Assembly: GCF_013407145.1 (NCBI RefSeq)
Contig: NZ_CP026993.1
Span: forward strand, 1,448,590-1,512,589
Source: Nitrosopumilus cobalaminigenes
Lineage (GTDB): Archaea > Thermoproteota > Nitrososphaeria > Nitrososphaerales > Nitrosopumilaceae
Reading direction: 5' to 3'
Length of the DNA: 64,000 bases
Below, one piece after another: positions 9,234 through 18,665 of the stretch. Every line of letters begins with the position of its first letter. Position 1 is the first letter of the stretch. Position numbers and translations under genes: made by a program. The notes under the pieces were generated by a model, which worked only from the letters and a program-made list of their open reading frames with translations, searched no databases and was not told the origin of the DNA.

Positions 9234-9359
9234 TTAACTGAGTGCTTTCTTTTTGAAAGAGGTCAAATCATCTTTGATTGATTTTGAGAATTTCTCATGA
9301 TCTTGTTCTATAGCTTTTTTAGCGTTTTCAAGTAATTTTTTAATTTCTTCTTTTGCCAT
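9234..9359 (-). CDS. 41-residue charged helical protein in the ATP synthase cluster
   Basis: A short ORF fills the gap between atpD and atpK. It starts 2 nt after the atpD stop and encodes 41 residues with a Lys/Glu-rich amphipathic pattern (MAKEEIKKLLENAKKAI at the start). No family is recognised. Its place and spacing imply co-transcription with the ATP synthase genes. It could be a very reduced peripheral-stalk helix (compare subunit H, which is normally about 100 residues) or an unrelated small subunit; both ideas are inference. The ORF is clean and in-frame, and the gap would otherwise be unusually long. Confidence 0.65.
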   Translation of the reverse strand: MAKEEIKKLLENAKKAIEQDHEKFSKSIKDDLTSFKKKALS

Positions 9360-9361
9360 TA

Positions 9362-9991
9362 TTATCTACTTTCCATCTTTGCCTTTACTTTTTTTAACTT
9401 TGCGAATTCTTCTCTTTCTCTTTCTTCAAGAGTAGATAGAATAAATCGAATATTATCTTTGTATTGTGGAATAATTACATTTTCAAGAGCATTTAGTAAT
9501 TTCTGGGTCTTTTCTAATGCTTTTGCAAGACTAAAAATAGAATTTTCATATTCTGCTGCTTTACAAATTTTTGGCATCAATTCTTTGATTTGTTTTGCTG
9601 CTCTATCAATTGAAGAATTTGTATCTGCAAATCCATAAGGCATTGATTTTGTATCTTTTTCAGTTACAGTAAGTGCTGGAATTTTAACATCTACTACTCT
9701 TCTAACATGAACATCTACTTCCATTACAGGTGGAGTGGATTCTGCAACAGAGTCAACAGTGTTAGTACCTAGTGCTAGATATGCCTCATTAACGGATTTG
9801 TAAATATCTTGTAAAGGATCCCAAATTCCGCCTCTTGCTTTTGATGCTTCTTGAATCATCTCTTCAATATTTTTTAAGAGAACTTTACGTTTATCATCTA
9901 AGATTTGCTGAACCATTACAGCTATTTGTGTAGATTTTTTATATTTGAAAAGTTCAATTTTTGTTGCTGCAACGTTTTGTCCAAATGACAT
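9362..9991 (-). CDS. atpD: A-type ATP synthase subunit D (central stalk)
   Basis: This 209-residue protein is mostly long alpha-helix. It has the subunit D pattern of an N-terminal coil (KIELFKYKKSTQIAVMVQQIL), a mid hairpin, and a C-terminal coiled coil with NALENVIIPQYKDNIRFI and a charged EEREREEFAKLKKVK run. Subunit D rotates within the A3B3 head. It lies 4 nt after atpB and 2 nt before the 41-residue ORF. Length is typical of the family. Confidence 0.93.
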   Translation of the reverse strand: MSFGQNVAATKIELFKYKKSTQIAVMVQQILDDKRKVLLKNIEEMIQEASKARGGIWDPLQDIYKSVNEAYLALGTNTVDSVAESTPPVMEVDVHVRRVVDVKIPALTVTEKDTKSMPYGFADTNSSIDRAAKQIKELMPKICKAAEYENSIFSLAKALEKTQKLLNALENVIIPQYKDNIRFILSTLEEREREEFAKLKKVKAKMESR

Positions 9992-9995
9992 TTAG

Positions 9996-11381
9996 TTACT
10001 CTTCCTTGTAATATTTTTCTACGTGCTTGTCTTTGATTTTAGTAATCTCATTCTTTGGTAATTTTGATACAATCTTCCACATGAGAGCAAGTGTTTCTTC
10101 AATAGTTCTATTCTCATCGGTTGCTTGTGTAAGGAATTCTTTTTCAAAAGTATCACCTAGTTCAAGATATTTGAGGTCAATTTCAGTTAATCCTGCTTTA
10201 CCTACAATACCTGCTAGTGCTTTTACTTCTTGTGATCTAGAATATGCATCATAAACTTGGTTAGAGACTTCACTGTGATCATCCCTAGTACTTCCTTCAC
10301 CAATCCCGTCTTTCATTAATCTACTAAGACTTGACAAAATATTGATTGGTGGATAAACTCCTTGTCTGAACAAATCTCTACCAACTACGATTTGTCCCTC
10401 AGTAATGTAACCAGTAAGGTCAGGGATTGGGTGGGTAATATCATCAGATGGCATTGATAGAATTGGAACTTGTGTTACACTTCCTTTTCTTCCATTAAGT
10501 TTTCCTGCTCTTTCATAAAGTGTTGAAAGGTCAGTGTAAAGATAACCAGGATATCCTTTTCTTCCAGGAACCTCTTCTCTTGCTGCACTAATCTCTCTTA
10601 GTGCCTCTGCATAGTTGGTCATATCAGTGATTACTACTAGAACGTGCATTCCTAATTCAAATGCCAAATATTCTGCTACAGTTAATGCCACACGCGGAGT
10701 GATGATTCTTTCAATTGCAGGATCATCTGCAGTGTTTAAGAATAGAACACTTCTTTTGAGTGCACCAGATTCTTCAAGACTTCGTCTGAAATATTCTGCT
10801 TCACTGTATTGCACACCAATTGCTGCAAAGACCACAGCAAAGTCATCTTGTGTTCCAACAACACTTGCTTGTCTTGCAATTTGTGCTGCCAAAAGATTGT
10901 GAGACATACCAGAACCTGAAAAGATTGGAAGTTTTTGTCCTCTAACTAAAGTCATCAATCCATCAATTACAGATACACCAGTTTGGATGAAATCTTTTGG
11001 ATATTCACGTTGTTCTGGATTCATTGGTTCTCCGTTAATGTCTACAAATTTATCAGCAATTGGATCTGGGAGTCCATCTTTTGGTCTTCCTAGTCCATCA
11101 AATACTCTACCAAGTACTTCTTTAGATACTGGCATTTCCATAACTTTACCTACAAATTTTGCATTAGTTCCAGAGATTGATAATCCAGTTGTTCCCTCAA
11201 AGACTTGGACAATGGCTTTACCATTTCCTACTTCGAGAACTTTACCTAATCTTCTTTCACCTTCAGTAGTTTCAATTTCTACTAGTTCATCAAATGCTGC
11301 ATTTTCTACATCATCTACAACAACTAGAGGACCTTTGATTTCTGCAATCTTACTGTATTGAACTCCGCCTTCTGCTGTCAA
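9996..11381 (-). CDS. atpB: A-type ATP synthase subunit B
   Basis: This is the regulatory, non-catalytic nucleotide-binding subunit, 461 residues. It has the beta-barrel N-terminus, then [15 protein letters not shown] where the catalytic subunit would carry a P-loop, as expected for B. The conserved stretch [22 protein letters not shown] is present. Six A/B subunits form the head that makes ATP. The start codon overlaps the atpA stop by 4 nt (ATGA), showing tight translational coupling. Confidence 0.97.
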   Translation of the reverse strand: MTAEGGVQYSKIAEIKGPLVVVDDVENAAFDELVEIETTEGERRLGKVLEVGNGKAIVQVFEGTTGLSISGTNAKFVGKVMEMPVSKEVLGRVFDGLGRPKDGLPDPIADKFVDINGEPMNPEQREYPKDFIQTGVSVIDGLMTLVRGQKLPIFSGSGMSHNLLAAQIARQASVVGTQDDFAVVFAAIGVQYSEAEYFRRSLEESGALKRSVLFLNTADDPAIERIITPRVALTVAEYLAFELGMHVLVVITDMTNYAEALREISAAREEVPGRKGYPGYLYTDLSTLYERAGKLNGRKGSVTQVPILSMPSDDITHPIPDLTGYITEGQIVVGRDLFRQGVYPPINILSSLSRLMKDGIGEGSTRDDHSEVSNQVYDAYSRSQEVKALAGIVGKAGLTEIDLKYLELGDTFEKEFLTQATDENRTIEETLALMWKIVSKLPKNEITKIKDKHVEKYYKEE

Positions 11382-13156
11382 TGTGATACTTTCACTCCTG
11401 AAATTGATTTGAATTGTTCTTGCATATCTTTATCTAATTGTTCAAGTTTTGGCATCTCATCATCTTTGATATCCATTCTTGCTTTAAGTAAACTGCTTAC
11501 TACACCAAGTTCACGAATGTCAGATAATGCTGCACCCTCTTTGAGTGCTAGTTGTCCTTTGTTGTAAAAGTCAACTAATAATTTCATTAATTTGAATTGT
11601 TTTTCTGGACTACAATAAGTATCGACATCATCAAATGAGTTTTGTTGTAGCAAACCAATCTTTACCATTCTTGCAACCTCAAGAATTAATTTTTCTTCAT
11701 CAGGTAATGCTTCAGGACCTAAGAGTCTGACAATTTCTTTTAGTGTGTCTTCTCTTTGTAGAATACCATAAGTTTCACTTCTAATGTTAAACCAATCTTC
11801 ACTAATGTTTTCACTCCACCATTTTGCAATATCTGCAAGATAACCAGAATAGCTGTTCATCCAGTTAATTGATGGATAGTGTCTAGAGTATGCAAGTTTT
11901 GCATCCAAAGCCCAAAAGGTTTTGATAAATCTCATTGTGTGAGTTGTAACTGGCTCTGTAAAGTCACCACCAGATGGAGATACAGCACCAATCAAAGTAA
12001 CTGAACCGTTACGGTCTGGACTACCAGATGCCTGGACACGACCTGCTCTTTCATAAAATTCTGCCAATCTAGATGCTAAATATGATGGATAACCTTCTTC
12101 TGCAGGCATCTCTTCTAATCTACCACTCATTTCTCTGAGTGATTCAGCCCATCTACTTGTAGAATCTGCAACAAGTACAACGTCTTTACCCATATCTCTG
12201 TAATATTCTGCAATTGTGACACCAGTGTAGATACTTGCTTCTCTTGCTGCTACTGGCATGTTACTGGTATTTGCAACAAGGACAGTTCTATCCATAAGTG
12301 GTTTTCCACTACGTGGATCTTTAAGATGTGGGAATTCAACTAAAACTTCTGTCATTTCGTTTCCTCTTTCACCACAACCAATGTAAACAACAACTTGAGA
12401 ATCAGCCCATTTTGCAATTTGGTGTAATGTAACAGTCTTTCCTGTTCCAAAGGCTCCGGGAATTGAACCAGTTCCACCTTTTGCAATTGGGAAGAATGTG
12501 TCAATAACACGTTGTCCAGTTAAGAGCGGTACAGTTGGATCGTGTCTCTTATTGTAAGGACGTGGTTTTCGTACTGGCCATTTGTGATACATTTTAACAT
12601 CGACTGATTGTCCATCTTTTTCAGTAGTAGCTAGTACAGTTTCTAAATCATAATCTCCTTCTGATACAAGGTTTGAAAGTTTTCCACCTTTATGGTCTGG
12701 TGGTAACATAATAGAGTGTTCGATAAGATCAGTTTCTTGAACAGTTCCGATAATATTTCCTGCTGCAACTTCATCTCCATTACTTGCAGTTGGAACAAAG
12801 TGATATTTTTTTGTCATATCTACAGCAGATGTTGTGATACCCCTTCCAATGAAAGAACCAGATGCTTTAGATAATTCTCTTAGTGGTCTTTGAATTCCAT
12901 CATAAAGTTGTCCAATAATTCCTGGACCTAATAATACACTAAGTGGGTTTCCAGTACCTACTACAGGCTCACCTGGTTTTAATCCACTGGTTGATTCGTA
13001 TACTTGAATAAATGCTACATCTCCAGTAAGTCGAATTACTTCACCTACTAATTTTGAATTTCCTACAGTTACAGTCTCATACATTTTTGCATCAGACATA
13101 CCGTCTGCTCTTACAGCTGGGCCACTTACCCAAACAATTCTACCTTGAGCTGCCAT
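11378..13156 (-). CDS. atpA: A-type ATP synthase catalytic subunit A
   Basis: This 592-residue subunit carries the P-loop [13 protein letters not shown] near residue 235, the A-subunit insert (about residues 115-200), [11 protein letters not shown] and the Walker B region with [19 protein letters not shown]. No intein interrupts it. It catalyses ATP synthesis with subunit B. It starts 1 nt after the atpE stop and overlaps atpB by 4 nt. Length and motifs are normal. Confidence 0.97.
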   Translation of the reverse strand: MAAQGRIVWVSGPAVRADGMSDAKMYETVTVGNSKLVGEVIRLTGDVAFIQVYESTSGLKPGEPVVGTGNPLSVLLGPGIIGQLYDGIQRPLRELSKASGSFIGRGITTSAVDMTKKYHFVPTASNGDEVAAGNIIGTVQETDLIEHSIMLPPDHKGGKLSNLVSEGDYDLETVLATTEKDGQSVDVKMYHKWPVRKPRPYNKRHDPTVPLLTGQRVIDTFFPIAKGGTGSIPGAFGTGKTVTLHQIAKWADSQVVVYIGCGERGNEMTEVLVEFPHLKDPRSGKPLMDRTVLVANTSNMPVAAREASIYTGVTIAEYYRDMGKDVVLVADSTSRWAESLREMSGRLEEMPAEEGYPSYLASRLAEFYERAGRVQASGSPDRNGSVTLIGAVSPSGGDFTEPVTTHTMRFIKTFWALDAKLAYSRHYPSINWMNSYSGYLADIAKWWSENISEDWFNIRSETYGILQREDTLKEIVRLLGPEALPDEEKLILEVARMVKIGLLQQNSFDDVDTYCSPEKQFKLMKLLVDFYNKGQLALKEGAALSDIRELGVVSSLLKARMDIKDDEMPKLEQLDKDMQEQFKSISGVKVSH

Positions 13157-13157
13157 A

Positions 13158-13772
13158 CTAATTATTCACTCCGAATTTTGCTGCAATATCCTTCCTAATT
13201 AAAGGCTTCAACCGCTCAATTCTTGCATCAAGAGTATTATCAAATGTCATTGCTCCATCCTTAGATTTGATAATTACACCACCAATACATTGAATGGTAT
13301 CAGATGATAATTCAGATCCAGGAAATCCAGATAATGCGGATTGAACAACATCACGATCTTTAGAATTTGTAGAGACTAGAACTTCAGTTGTACCTAAAAT
13401 TTTAGTTGATTCATCTAATAATGATTTAATGAGATTAGTATAATCACCGCTGCGATCAGTGTTTGCAATTTCATCTAATGCTTTAACAAAGACCTTATCT
13501 ACGGACTCCTCCAAAGCCAAAAGTTGCTTATTTCTGGCTTCAATATCAGCACTACCAATAATCTGTTTTTCAATTTTATCTGCTTCTTTCTTGCCATCTG
13601 CAATGATTTTATCATATTCTTGCTCTAGTTTAGGAATAGCATCATCAAGGGTTTGATTTGAGTCAGATAATGCAGAATCTATACTTGATTCAATCTCTTT
13701 TTCAGTTTGAAGAAGGATTTTATCAATAGTTTGTTCTAAAGCAATATTTGCCAATGGGTGCCATTTATCCAT
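13158..13772 (-). CDS. atpE: A-type ATP synthase subunit E (peripheral stalk)
   Basis: The 204-residue protein has a long acidic/lysine-rich N-terminal helix ([34 protein letters not shown]) and a globular C-terminal domain with [25 protein letters not shown], the signature end of subunit E. It is the peripheral stalk that stops the head rotating. It is the first gene of the minus-strand cluster and is divergent from atpI, 77 nt away, so the cluster promoter lies in that gap. Confidence 0.93.
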   Translation of the reverse strand: MDKWHPLANIALEQTIDKILLQTEKEIESSIDSALSDSNQTLDDAIPKLEQEYDKIIADGKKEADKIEKQIIGSADIEARNKQLLALEESVDKVFVKALDEIANTDRSGDYTNLIKSLLDESTKILGTTEVLVSTNSKDRDVVQSALSGFPGSELSSDTIQCIGGVIIKSKDGAMTFDNTLDARIERLKPLIRKDIAAKFGVNN

Positions 13773-13849
13773 AATAGATTTTAATGTTTGGGAATCAATT
13801 TGCCATTTCAGAAAGATATTAAAATCAAAGAAATTACCGATGGATTATC

Positions 13850-15949
13850 TTGGTAGTAGCCGATCTAAAGCTTGGAAGTTTAATTTTACCAAGAAGTGAC
13901 TCTCCAAGAGCGATTTCGAGATTAACTGAATTTGAATGGTTTCATAAAATTGATACTGAAAATGACATAGTCACACCAGAAATTGATGATTTGTTATTGG
14001 ATGCTCAACAAACTTACCAATCTATTGATGATGTGGTAAAAGGACTAGGCATTCCCCCAATGGTTGGAATATTAGAGATAATGTTCAAAGGCACTACTAT
14101 CAAGAAAAAAGATTATGAAATAGATGAAATAGAAAGCATGGTAGAAGACCTTAAAAAAAGAACACCAATAATTATTGATGAATCATCTAAACTTTTAGAA
14201 GAACAAGCAACAACAAAACGCTCACTTGAAGAATATACATCATTAAAAGAAACTCTAGAAATTGCCAAGAAACTAAACATTGATCTTTCAGGATTTGGAT
14301 TGATGAAGTATTTTTATACAAATCTTTTTGTCATAAACTCTGCTGACTTTGAAGAAATTAGTAGAGCATTAGAAGGGATTACATTTTACAAATATGATTT
14401 AGCAAGTAAAGAGAAAGCAGCAATTCTTGTAATTTCTAGCATATCTGATTCTGACAAAACACTCAAAGTACTAAGAGGGTTTAATGCAAATCCATTTGTA
14501 ATTCCTGAAGGAATATCTCAAGTTCCATCTGAAGCATATGCATTAGCAGAGTCAAAAATTAAAGAGTTGACTGAGAAACAGAAAGTAAATGCAAAACAAA
14601 TTGCAAAGATTACAAAAAAGATTAGACGTGATATTTTAGCAATTCATGAAGAAGCACAAGTAGCAAAAGATGTTCTTGAAACAGTTAGAAAACCAGGTGG
14701 AACAAAGCACTTTGCAGTAATTCAAGGATTTATTCCATCTAAAATGGAGGAAAAATTCAAGAATTCAACCAAACAATGGATGACAGTAGTTGAAGACATT
14801 ACTGATCCAAAATTAAAAGAACAAATTCCAACATTATTTGATAATAAAAAATTCGTAAAAACTTTTGAAGTAATTACAGAAAGTCAAGGTATTCCAAAGC
14901 ACGGGGAAGCAGATCCAACTCCAATGATTGCTTTAATGTGGCCAATTTTCTATGGGCTAATGTTTGCAGATATGGGCCACGGTCTATTATTGATGGGAAT
15001 GGGATTATTATTCAAATTCAAAGGTCAAGGTACCCTTTCAAGATGGGGAATGCTGATTGCAATCTCTGGAGCTTCAGCTGCAATAGCAGGAGTTGGTGCA
15101 GGTGAGGCATTTGGATTCCATCTAGATCATATGGGACCATTAGAAGGCTTGTTGGAAGAAGGCGGAGCACTACATTCAGTTAGTTGGATTGTAGGTATTC
15201 TTAGTGTAGCAGAATTAACATTTGAACAAGTCATCAACATTCTCAAAGTTTCATTATTCATAGGAATTGTTCATTTGGTTTGGGCAATGATTCTAAGAGT
15301 AAAAAGATTAGCTGTAGAAGGTCACAAGTTTGTTATGTTTATGGAAGCAATTCCTAACATCACACTTTATGGTGGAATTGTTGTTATCATGATGTGTGCA
15401 ATTGGAGCAAATTATGATGTGATGAACATGTATTCTAAAGTTCATACCGAAGCAGTTCCTTGGGTTACAATTTTCTTAGGAGAATGGGCCGAAGTATGGA
15501 TCATTACAAGAATTGCAGTTGTAATAATTATTGCATCAATGGTCATGATGATGGTTGGTGGCGTAATGCATGCTAAGAAACATCCTGAAGATGGAGGTTC
15601 GGCGGCAAATGTAGTCATGGAAGTATTTCTTGGAAAGACAGTTGAAAGTTTAGCACATACAATTAGTTATGCTCGATTAGGAATTATGTTACTTGTACAT
15701 GCAGCGTTACTCATGACAGTCAACAATGCATTTCAATCACTTGGGGGTGCAGAATCAGGAGCAGCAATGGCAATGATTATTGGAGGTAACTTGGGAATTA
15801 TGATGATTGAAGGATTAATTGTATACATTCAATCTCTCAGATTGCACTTGTACGAGTTCTTTACCAAATGGTATGATGGTGGAGCACAACCATTTAGACA
15901 AATTAGACCAGAATTGATTTACAATCAATTTATTTGGAAAAAGAAATAG
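13850..15949 (+). CDS. atpI: A-type ATP synthase subunit I (membrane stator)
   Basis: This 699-residue protein has a soluble N-terminal half with coiled coils and a C-terminal half of about eight membrane helices. Family motifs include ALMWPIFYGLMFADMGHG, SLAHTISYARLGIMLLVHA with the key Arg for ion transfer, and LRLHLYEFFTKWYDGGAQPF at the end. It forms the ion path against the K ring. The start is TTG at 13850; no ATG lies in this frame nearby. It is divergent from atpE. Confidence 0.95.
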   Translation: MVVADLKLGSLILPRSDSPRAISRLTEFEWFHKIDTENDIVTPEIDDLLLDAQQTYQSIDDVVKGLGIPPMVGILEIMFKGTTIKKKDYEIDEIESMVEDLKKRTPIIIDESSKLLEEQATTKRSLEEYTSLKETLEIAKKLNIDLSGFGLMKYFYTNLFVINSADFEEISRALEGITFYKYDLASKEKAAILVISSISDSDKTLKVLRGFNANPFVIPEGISQVPSEAYALAESKIKELTEKQKVNAKQIAKITKKIRRDILAIHEEAQVAKDVLETVRKPGGTKHFAVIQGFIPSKMEEKFKNSTKQWMTVVEDITDPKLKEQIPTLFDNKKFVKTFEVITESQGIPKHGEADPTPMIALMWPIFYGLMFADMGHGLLLMGMGLLFKFKGQGTLSRWGMLIAISGASAAIAGVGAGEAFGFHLDHMGPLEGLLEEGGALHSVSWIVGILSVAELTFEQVINILKVSLFIGIVHLVWAMILRVKRLAVEGHKFVMFMEAIPNITLYGGIVVIMMCAIGANYDVMNMYSKVHTEAVPWVTIFLGEWAEVWIITRIAVVIIIASMVMMMVGGVMHAKKHPEDGGSAANVVMEVFLGKTVESLAHTISYARLGIMLLVHAALLMTVNNAFQSLGGAESGAAMAMIIGGNLGIMMIEGLIVYIQSLRLHLYEFFTKWYDGGAQPFRQIRPELIYNQFIWKKK

Positions 15950-15985
15950 TTCTTAACTAATTTCGATTGTGATGAATTTCAGATT

Positions 15986-16183
15986 TTATTCTAATCCTTT
16001 TTCTAGCTTTATTTTTTGAATGACATCTTTAACTAATTCTTCATCTTTTATGACTAGTTCTTGTAGTTTTTTCTTGTATTCTTCGTCACCCCATTTTTCT
16101 AGATTAAACATTTCTTTCACTAATTTTACAATTTCAGATTTATTTCTCTGATGATCTCGTCTAGCTATTTCTGAACCTTCCAT
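15986..16183 (-). CDS. Small charged protein, 65 residues, unknown
   Basis: This is a short Lys/Glu-rich protein, probably all helix (NLEKWGDEEYKKKLQELV). There is no signal peptide, membrane helix or cysteine, and no family is recognised. It is flanked by atpI (convergent) and a secreted protein gene on the same strand. A clear ATG and a coherent charged composition support a real gene, but function cannot be inferred. Confidence 0.6.
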   Translation of the reverse strand: MEGSEIARRDHQRNKSEIVKLVKEMFNLEKWGDEEYKKKLQELVIKDEELVKDVIQKIKLEKGLE

Positions 16184-16230
16184 GATTTTTCTGAAATAAT
16201 AATGAACTTAAGCGTATTGACAAATGAAAT

Positions 16231-17022
16231 CTAATTTTCATATAGATTTACTGTAACTTTTGTCGTCCAGGGTTTGAGATCATCAGGAAATACAACTAAC
16301 AATCCACTGTCTTTTTTGAGATTATTACATGTACCACTGTAACTTTGTTTGTTTTGTCCATAGCATCCTGATTCAGAGTAATAATCAAACTCTGAACTTG
16401 CAAATTGTTCTCTTTGCATATATGATGAAACAAAGTATACATCAAAACCCAAATCTTTGTTATCTGTTTTTACACTATAGTCATATGATGTGGAATCTTG
16501 TGATGTGCAAATGGGGAAAAATTGGACATATCCATTTTTAATTTTTGATTGTTGTTCTGAATTATCATAATTTTTGTTTTCAATATCAGGGTATACAGAA
16601 ACACTAGGATCTGTACTTAGTTGCTGTCCTTGAACATATTCTATCTCATGTCGTACAGTATCTACTGCTTTTCTATACAACATTGGTTGCCATTCTTCTT
16701 GACAATCACTGAATTCGTGTTTTAATTCAACATAGGATTTTCCATTAATTTCATGGAGTTGATTTATGTTGTATTCTTTAGACTCTGCATCAAAAACATG
16801 ATTTACATTATTGATTTTATCAGATTTATGCCAAGTATTAGTAACATCAAAAATGATATTTTTTGAATCACTTTGCCACTCAGATAGTAAATGAACGTAC
16901 ACTGAATACTTGTTTACAACCTCTTGGGTTTCTGATGCAAAAATCAAATGACCATAAAATGCATTTACAAATATTATAGAAAATGCTAGAACAGGGATTA
17001 TCGCATAGAGAATTTTATTCAT
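16231..17022 (-). CDS. Secreted or membrane-anchored protein, unknown
   Basis: This 263-residue protein begins with a hydrophobic leader (ILYAIIPVLAFSIIFVNAF). The remainder is polar and beta-rich, with several cysteines (for example SDCQEEW, FFPICTS, SGCYGQN, GTCNNL) that could form disulfides outside the cell. The C-terminus reads as a beta strand (TTKVTVNLYEN). No catalytic motif or family is recognised. It is monocistronic, with a microprotein gene on the same strand upstream. Confidence 0.7.
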   Translation of the reverse strand: MNKILYAIIPVLAFSIIFVNAFYGHLIFASETQEVVNKYSVYVHLLSEWQSDSKNIIFDVTNTWHKSDKINNVNHVFDAESKEYNINQLHEINGKSYVELKHEFSDCQEEWQPMLYRKAVDTVRHEIEYVQGQQLSTDPSVSVYPDIENKNYDNSEQQSKIKNGYVQFFPICTSQDSTSYDYSVKTDNKDLGFDVYFVSSYMQREQFASSEFDYYSESGCYGQNKQSYSGTCNNLKKDSGLLVVFPDDLKPWTTKVTVNLYEN

Positions 17023-17069
17023 ATTAAGACTAGTAAATTTCTGTTAGAGTAAAATAATAACTGTTGAAA

Positions 17070-17156
17070 TTATTGTTTTTGAATATCTGAGCCACAATGA
17101 ACGCAGAAATATGACCCATTAGGAGCCCAATAATGTTCACAATCAGAATCAGTCAT
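17070..17156 (-). CDS. 28-residue zinc-finger-like microprotein
   Basis: A minute ORF begins MTDSDCEHYWAPNG and ends with FCVHCGSDIQKQ. The pattern Cys-x-His, 10 residues, then Cys-x2-Cys-Gly is what a single small zinc knuckle would need. The whole reading frame is metal-ligand rich and Trp/Tyr containing, unlike random AT-rich DNA. It sits alone in a 290-nt gap. Similar zinc-ribbon microproteins occur elsewhere in this window, which supports it. Function is unknown. Confidence 0.55.
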   Translation of the reverse strand: MTDSDCEHYWAPNGSYFCVHCGSDIQKQ

Positions 17157-17282
17157 AGTACTTTATGGGATTTTTAATTCATTATCTCCAAAGATTGCGA
17201 TTTTATACTAAAGACAGAAATTAATTTACTAATTTATTATGATACTTAAAAGAAATGTTTGCTTGGAAAATCAACCACACGA

Positions 17283-17288
17283 TATAAA
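17283..17288 (+). promoter_or_regulatory. TATA box of the universal stress protein gene
   Basis: TATAAA lies about 26-30 nt before the TTG at 17313. This spacing is what a leaderless archaeal mRNA beginning at that TTG would need, and it helps fix the start of the gene. Confidence 0.55.
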
Positions 17289-17312
17289 TTCTTAAAAAAA
17301 TGATACAGTGTA

Positions 17313-17750
17313 TTGAAAAAGATTTTAGTTCCATTTGACGGTTCAGGGTATTCTCAAAAGGCATTTGAGAAAGGACTGGAAATAGCTGAAAAGTTTGAAT
17401 CAAAACTCATAGTTATGACGGTGTTACAATCAAAAATATCAGACTCTGCAGGAATTTCTCTTGAAAGACTAGAAGAAATTCAGGAAGAGGAGGAAGATGC
17501 AGCAACTGCAATGCTAAAGAAACTAGAAGACCAAGCTAATGAAAAAAATATCCCGTTTTCTATAAAAATAATTCACAATCCATCATCTTCAGACGGAATA
17601 GTATCTTTTGCTGATAACAACAACATTGATTTGATTGTAATAGGCTCTCATGGCAGAACAGGTTTTAGAAAGATCGTGTTGGGTAGTGTCGCAAGCGGAG
17701 TACTTGAACATGCCAAATGTCCTGTTTTAATTACCAAAGGAACAGAATAA
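17313..17750 (+). CDS. uspA: Universal stress protein, UspA family
   Basis: This 145-residue protein has the UspA fold pattern. It begins KKILVPFDGSGYSQKAF and ends with the ATP-binding motif IGSHGRTGFRKIVLGSVA followed by CPVLITKG. The presence of G-x2-G-x9-G(S) suggests nucleotide binding. The start is TTG, supported by an upstream TATA box. Such proteins respond to stress in many archaea; the specific role is unknown. Confidence 0.92.
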   Translation: MKKILVPFDGSGYSQKAFEKGLEIAEKFESKLIVMTVLQSKISDSAGISLERLEEIQEEEEDAATAMLKKLEDQANEKNIPFSIKIIHNPSSSDGIVSFADNNNIDLIVIGSHGRTGFRKIVLGSVASGVLEHAKCPVLITKGTE

Positions 17751-17817
17751 TCCATCAAAAATTTCATTCTTCAAATTCAATGTAATGACTCTTAGGTACT
17801 AGAACCTTTTTGGAGAT

Positions 17818-18594
17818 TTATTTCTCTACAGGTAAATCCAATCTATTTCCCCATTCTCCCCAAGAGCCAAGATAAACTCTAACATTTTCAAATCCCAATT
17901 TTTTCAAAACCAAAAAGGAATTTGCAGCTCTATATGCCCCCTGGCAATAAGTGACTATTTCAGAATCTTTTGGGAAATCATACATTTGAGATAATTCATC
18001 ATCATTTTTGAAAGTACCATCCTCGTTGAGATTTTGATTCCAATCAATATTGATGGATTTTGGAATATGGCCAGATTGTGCAGCACGAATTGTAGTTCCG
18101 TCATATTCTCCAGGAGAACGAGCATCAAGGATTTTCAAATTATCTAGATTATCTCTAATATTTTCAAATCCTGAAATTATATCTGGATTGATTTTTCCTG
18201 AAAATGTAGAGGGTTTGAAACCATTGGGTTTTGTCTCTAGAGAAAGATTCTCTTTTTTCCATTTTGTAATTCCTCCATCTAACATCAAGACATTTTGATG
18301 TGAAAAATACATCAACATCCAAACACCTCTTGCGGCAAGCATTCCAGAAACTGAATCATAAAAGATAACTTTCTTTTCTGGGGTCACTCCAAGAAATGAA
18401 AGTAGGTTTCGTGTTTGATTATTGAAATTTTCAATTCCCTTTTCAGTGGTATCAATCCAATGAAATGCAAATAGATCCAAATGAACAGATCCTGGAATAT
18501 GACCTTCAGAATATTCTTTGAAAGAACGAGTATCAGCTATTATGACATTAGGATCATTTAGAATAGAATTCAATTCAGTCGTAGAGATTAACAT
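17818..18594 (-). CDS. Two-domain sulfurtransferase (rhodanese family)
   Basis: There are two tandem rhodanese domains. The first (residues about 3-115) has VIIADTRSFKEYSEGHIPGS and no catalytic Cys, as is normal. The second (about 140-255) has LDARSPGEYDG and the active-site loop YCQGAYRA near residue 225, with Cys as sulfur carrier. The length of 258 matches thiosulfate or 3-mercaptopyruvate sulfurtransferases. The loop does not settle which donor is used. It is convergent with uspA and lies downstream of amt on the same strand, separated by a T-rich terminator. Confidence 0.9.
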   Translation of the reverse strand: MLISTTELNSILNDPNVIIADTRSFKEYSEGHIPGSVHLDLFAFHWIDTTEKGIENFNNQTRNLLSFLGVTPEKKVIFYDSVSGMLAARGVWMLMYFSHQNVLMLDGGITKWKKENLSLETKPNGFKPSTFSGKINPDIISGFENIRDNLDNLKILDARSPGEYDGTTIRAAQSGHIPKSINIDWNQNLNEDGTFKNDDELSQMYDFPKDSEIVTYCQGAYRAANSFLVLKKLGFENVRVYLGSWGEWGNRLDLPVEK

Positions 18595-18630
18595 GATTTA
18601 GATAAAATGATCAGGACTAAATTGATTTGG

Positions 18631-18656
18631 ATTAAAATAAAAAGAAGAAGAAAAGG
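18631..18656 (-). terminator. Poly-U type terminator after amt
   Basis: Read on the minus strand, the sequence 10-35 nt after the amt stop is a pyrimidine run with several T tracts (ccttttcttcttctttttat). Archaeal RNA polymerase stops at such U-rich runs without a hairpin. Its place after a gene likely to be highly expressed supports the call. Confidence 0.6.
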
Positions 18657-18665
18657 GTTTTTTTT

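Noticed and set aside
10027-11567. Plus-strand ORFs opposite atpB and atpA
   Set aside because: Shadow frames of two highly conserved ATPase subunits; no promoter or family features.
17221-17403. Minus-strand ORF across the uspA start
   Set aside because: It overlaps the uspA promoter and coding start, and its product is a random-looking hydrophobic mix.
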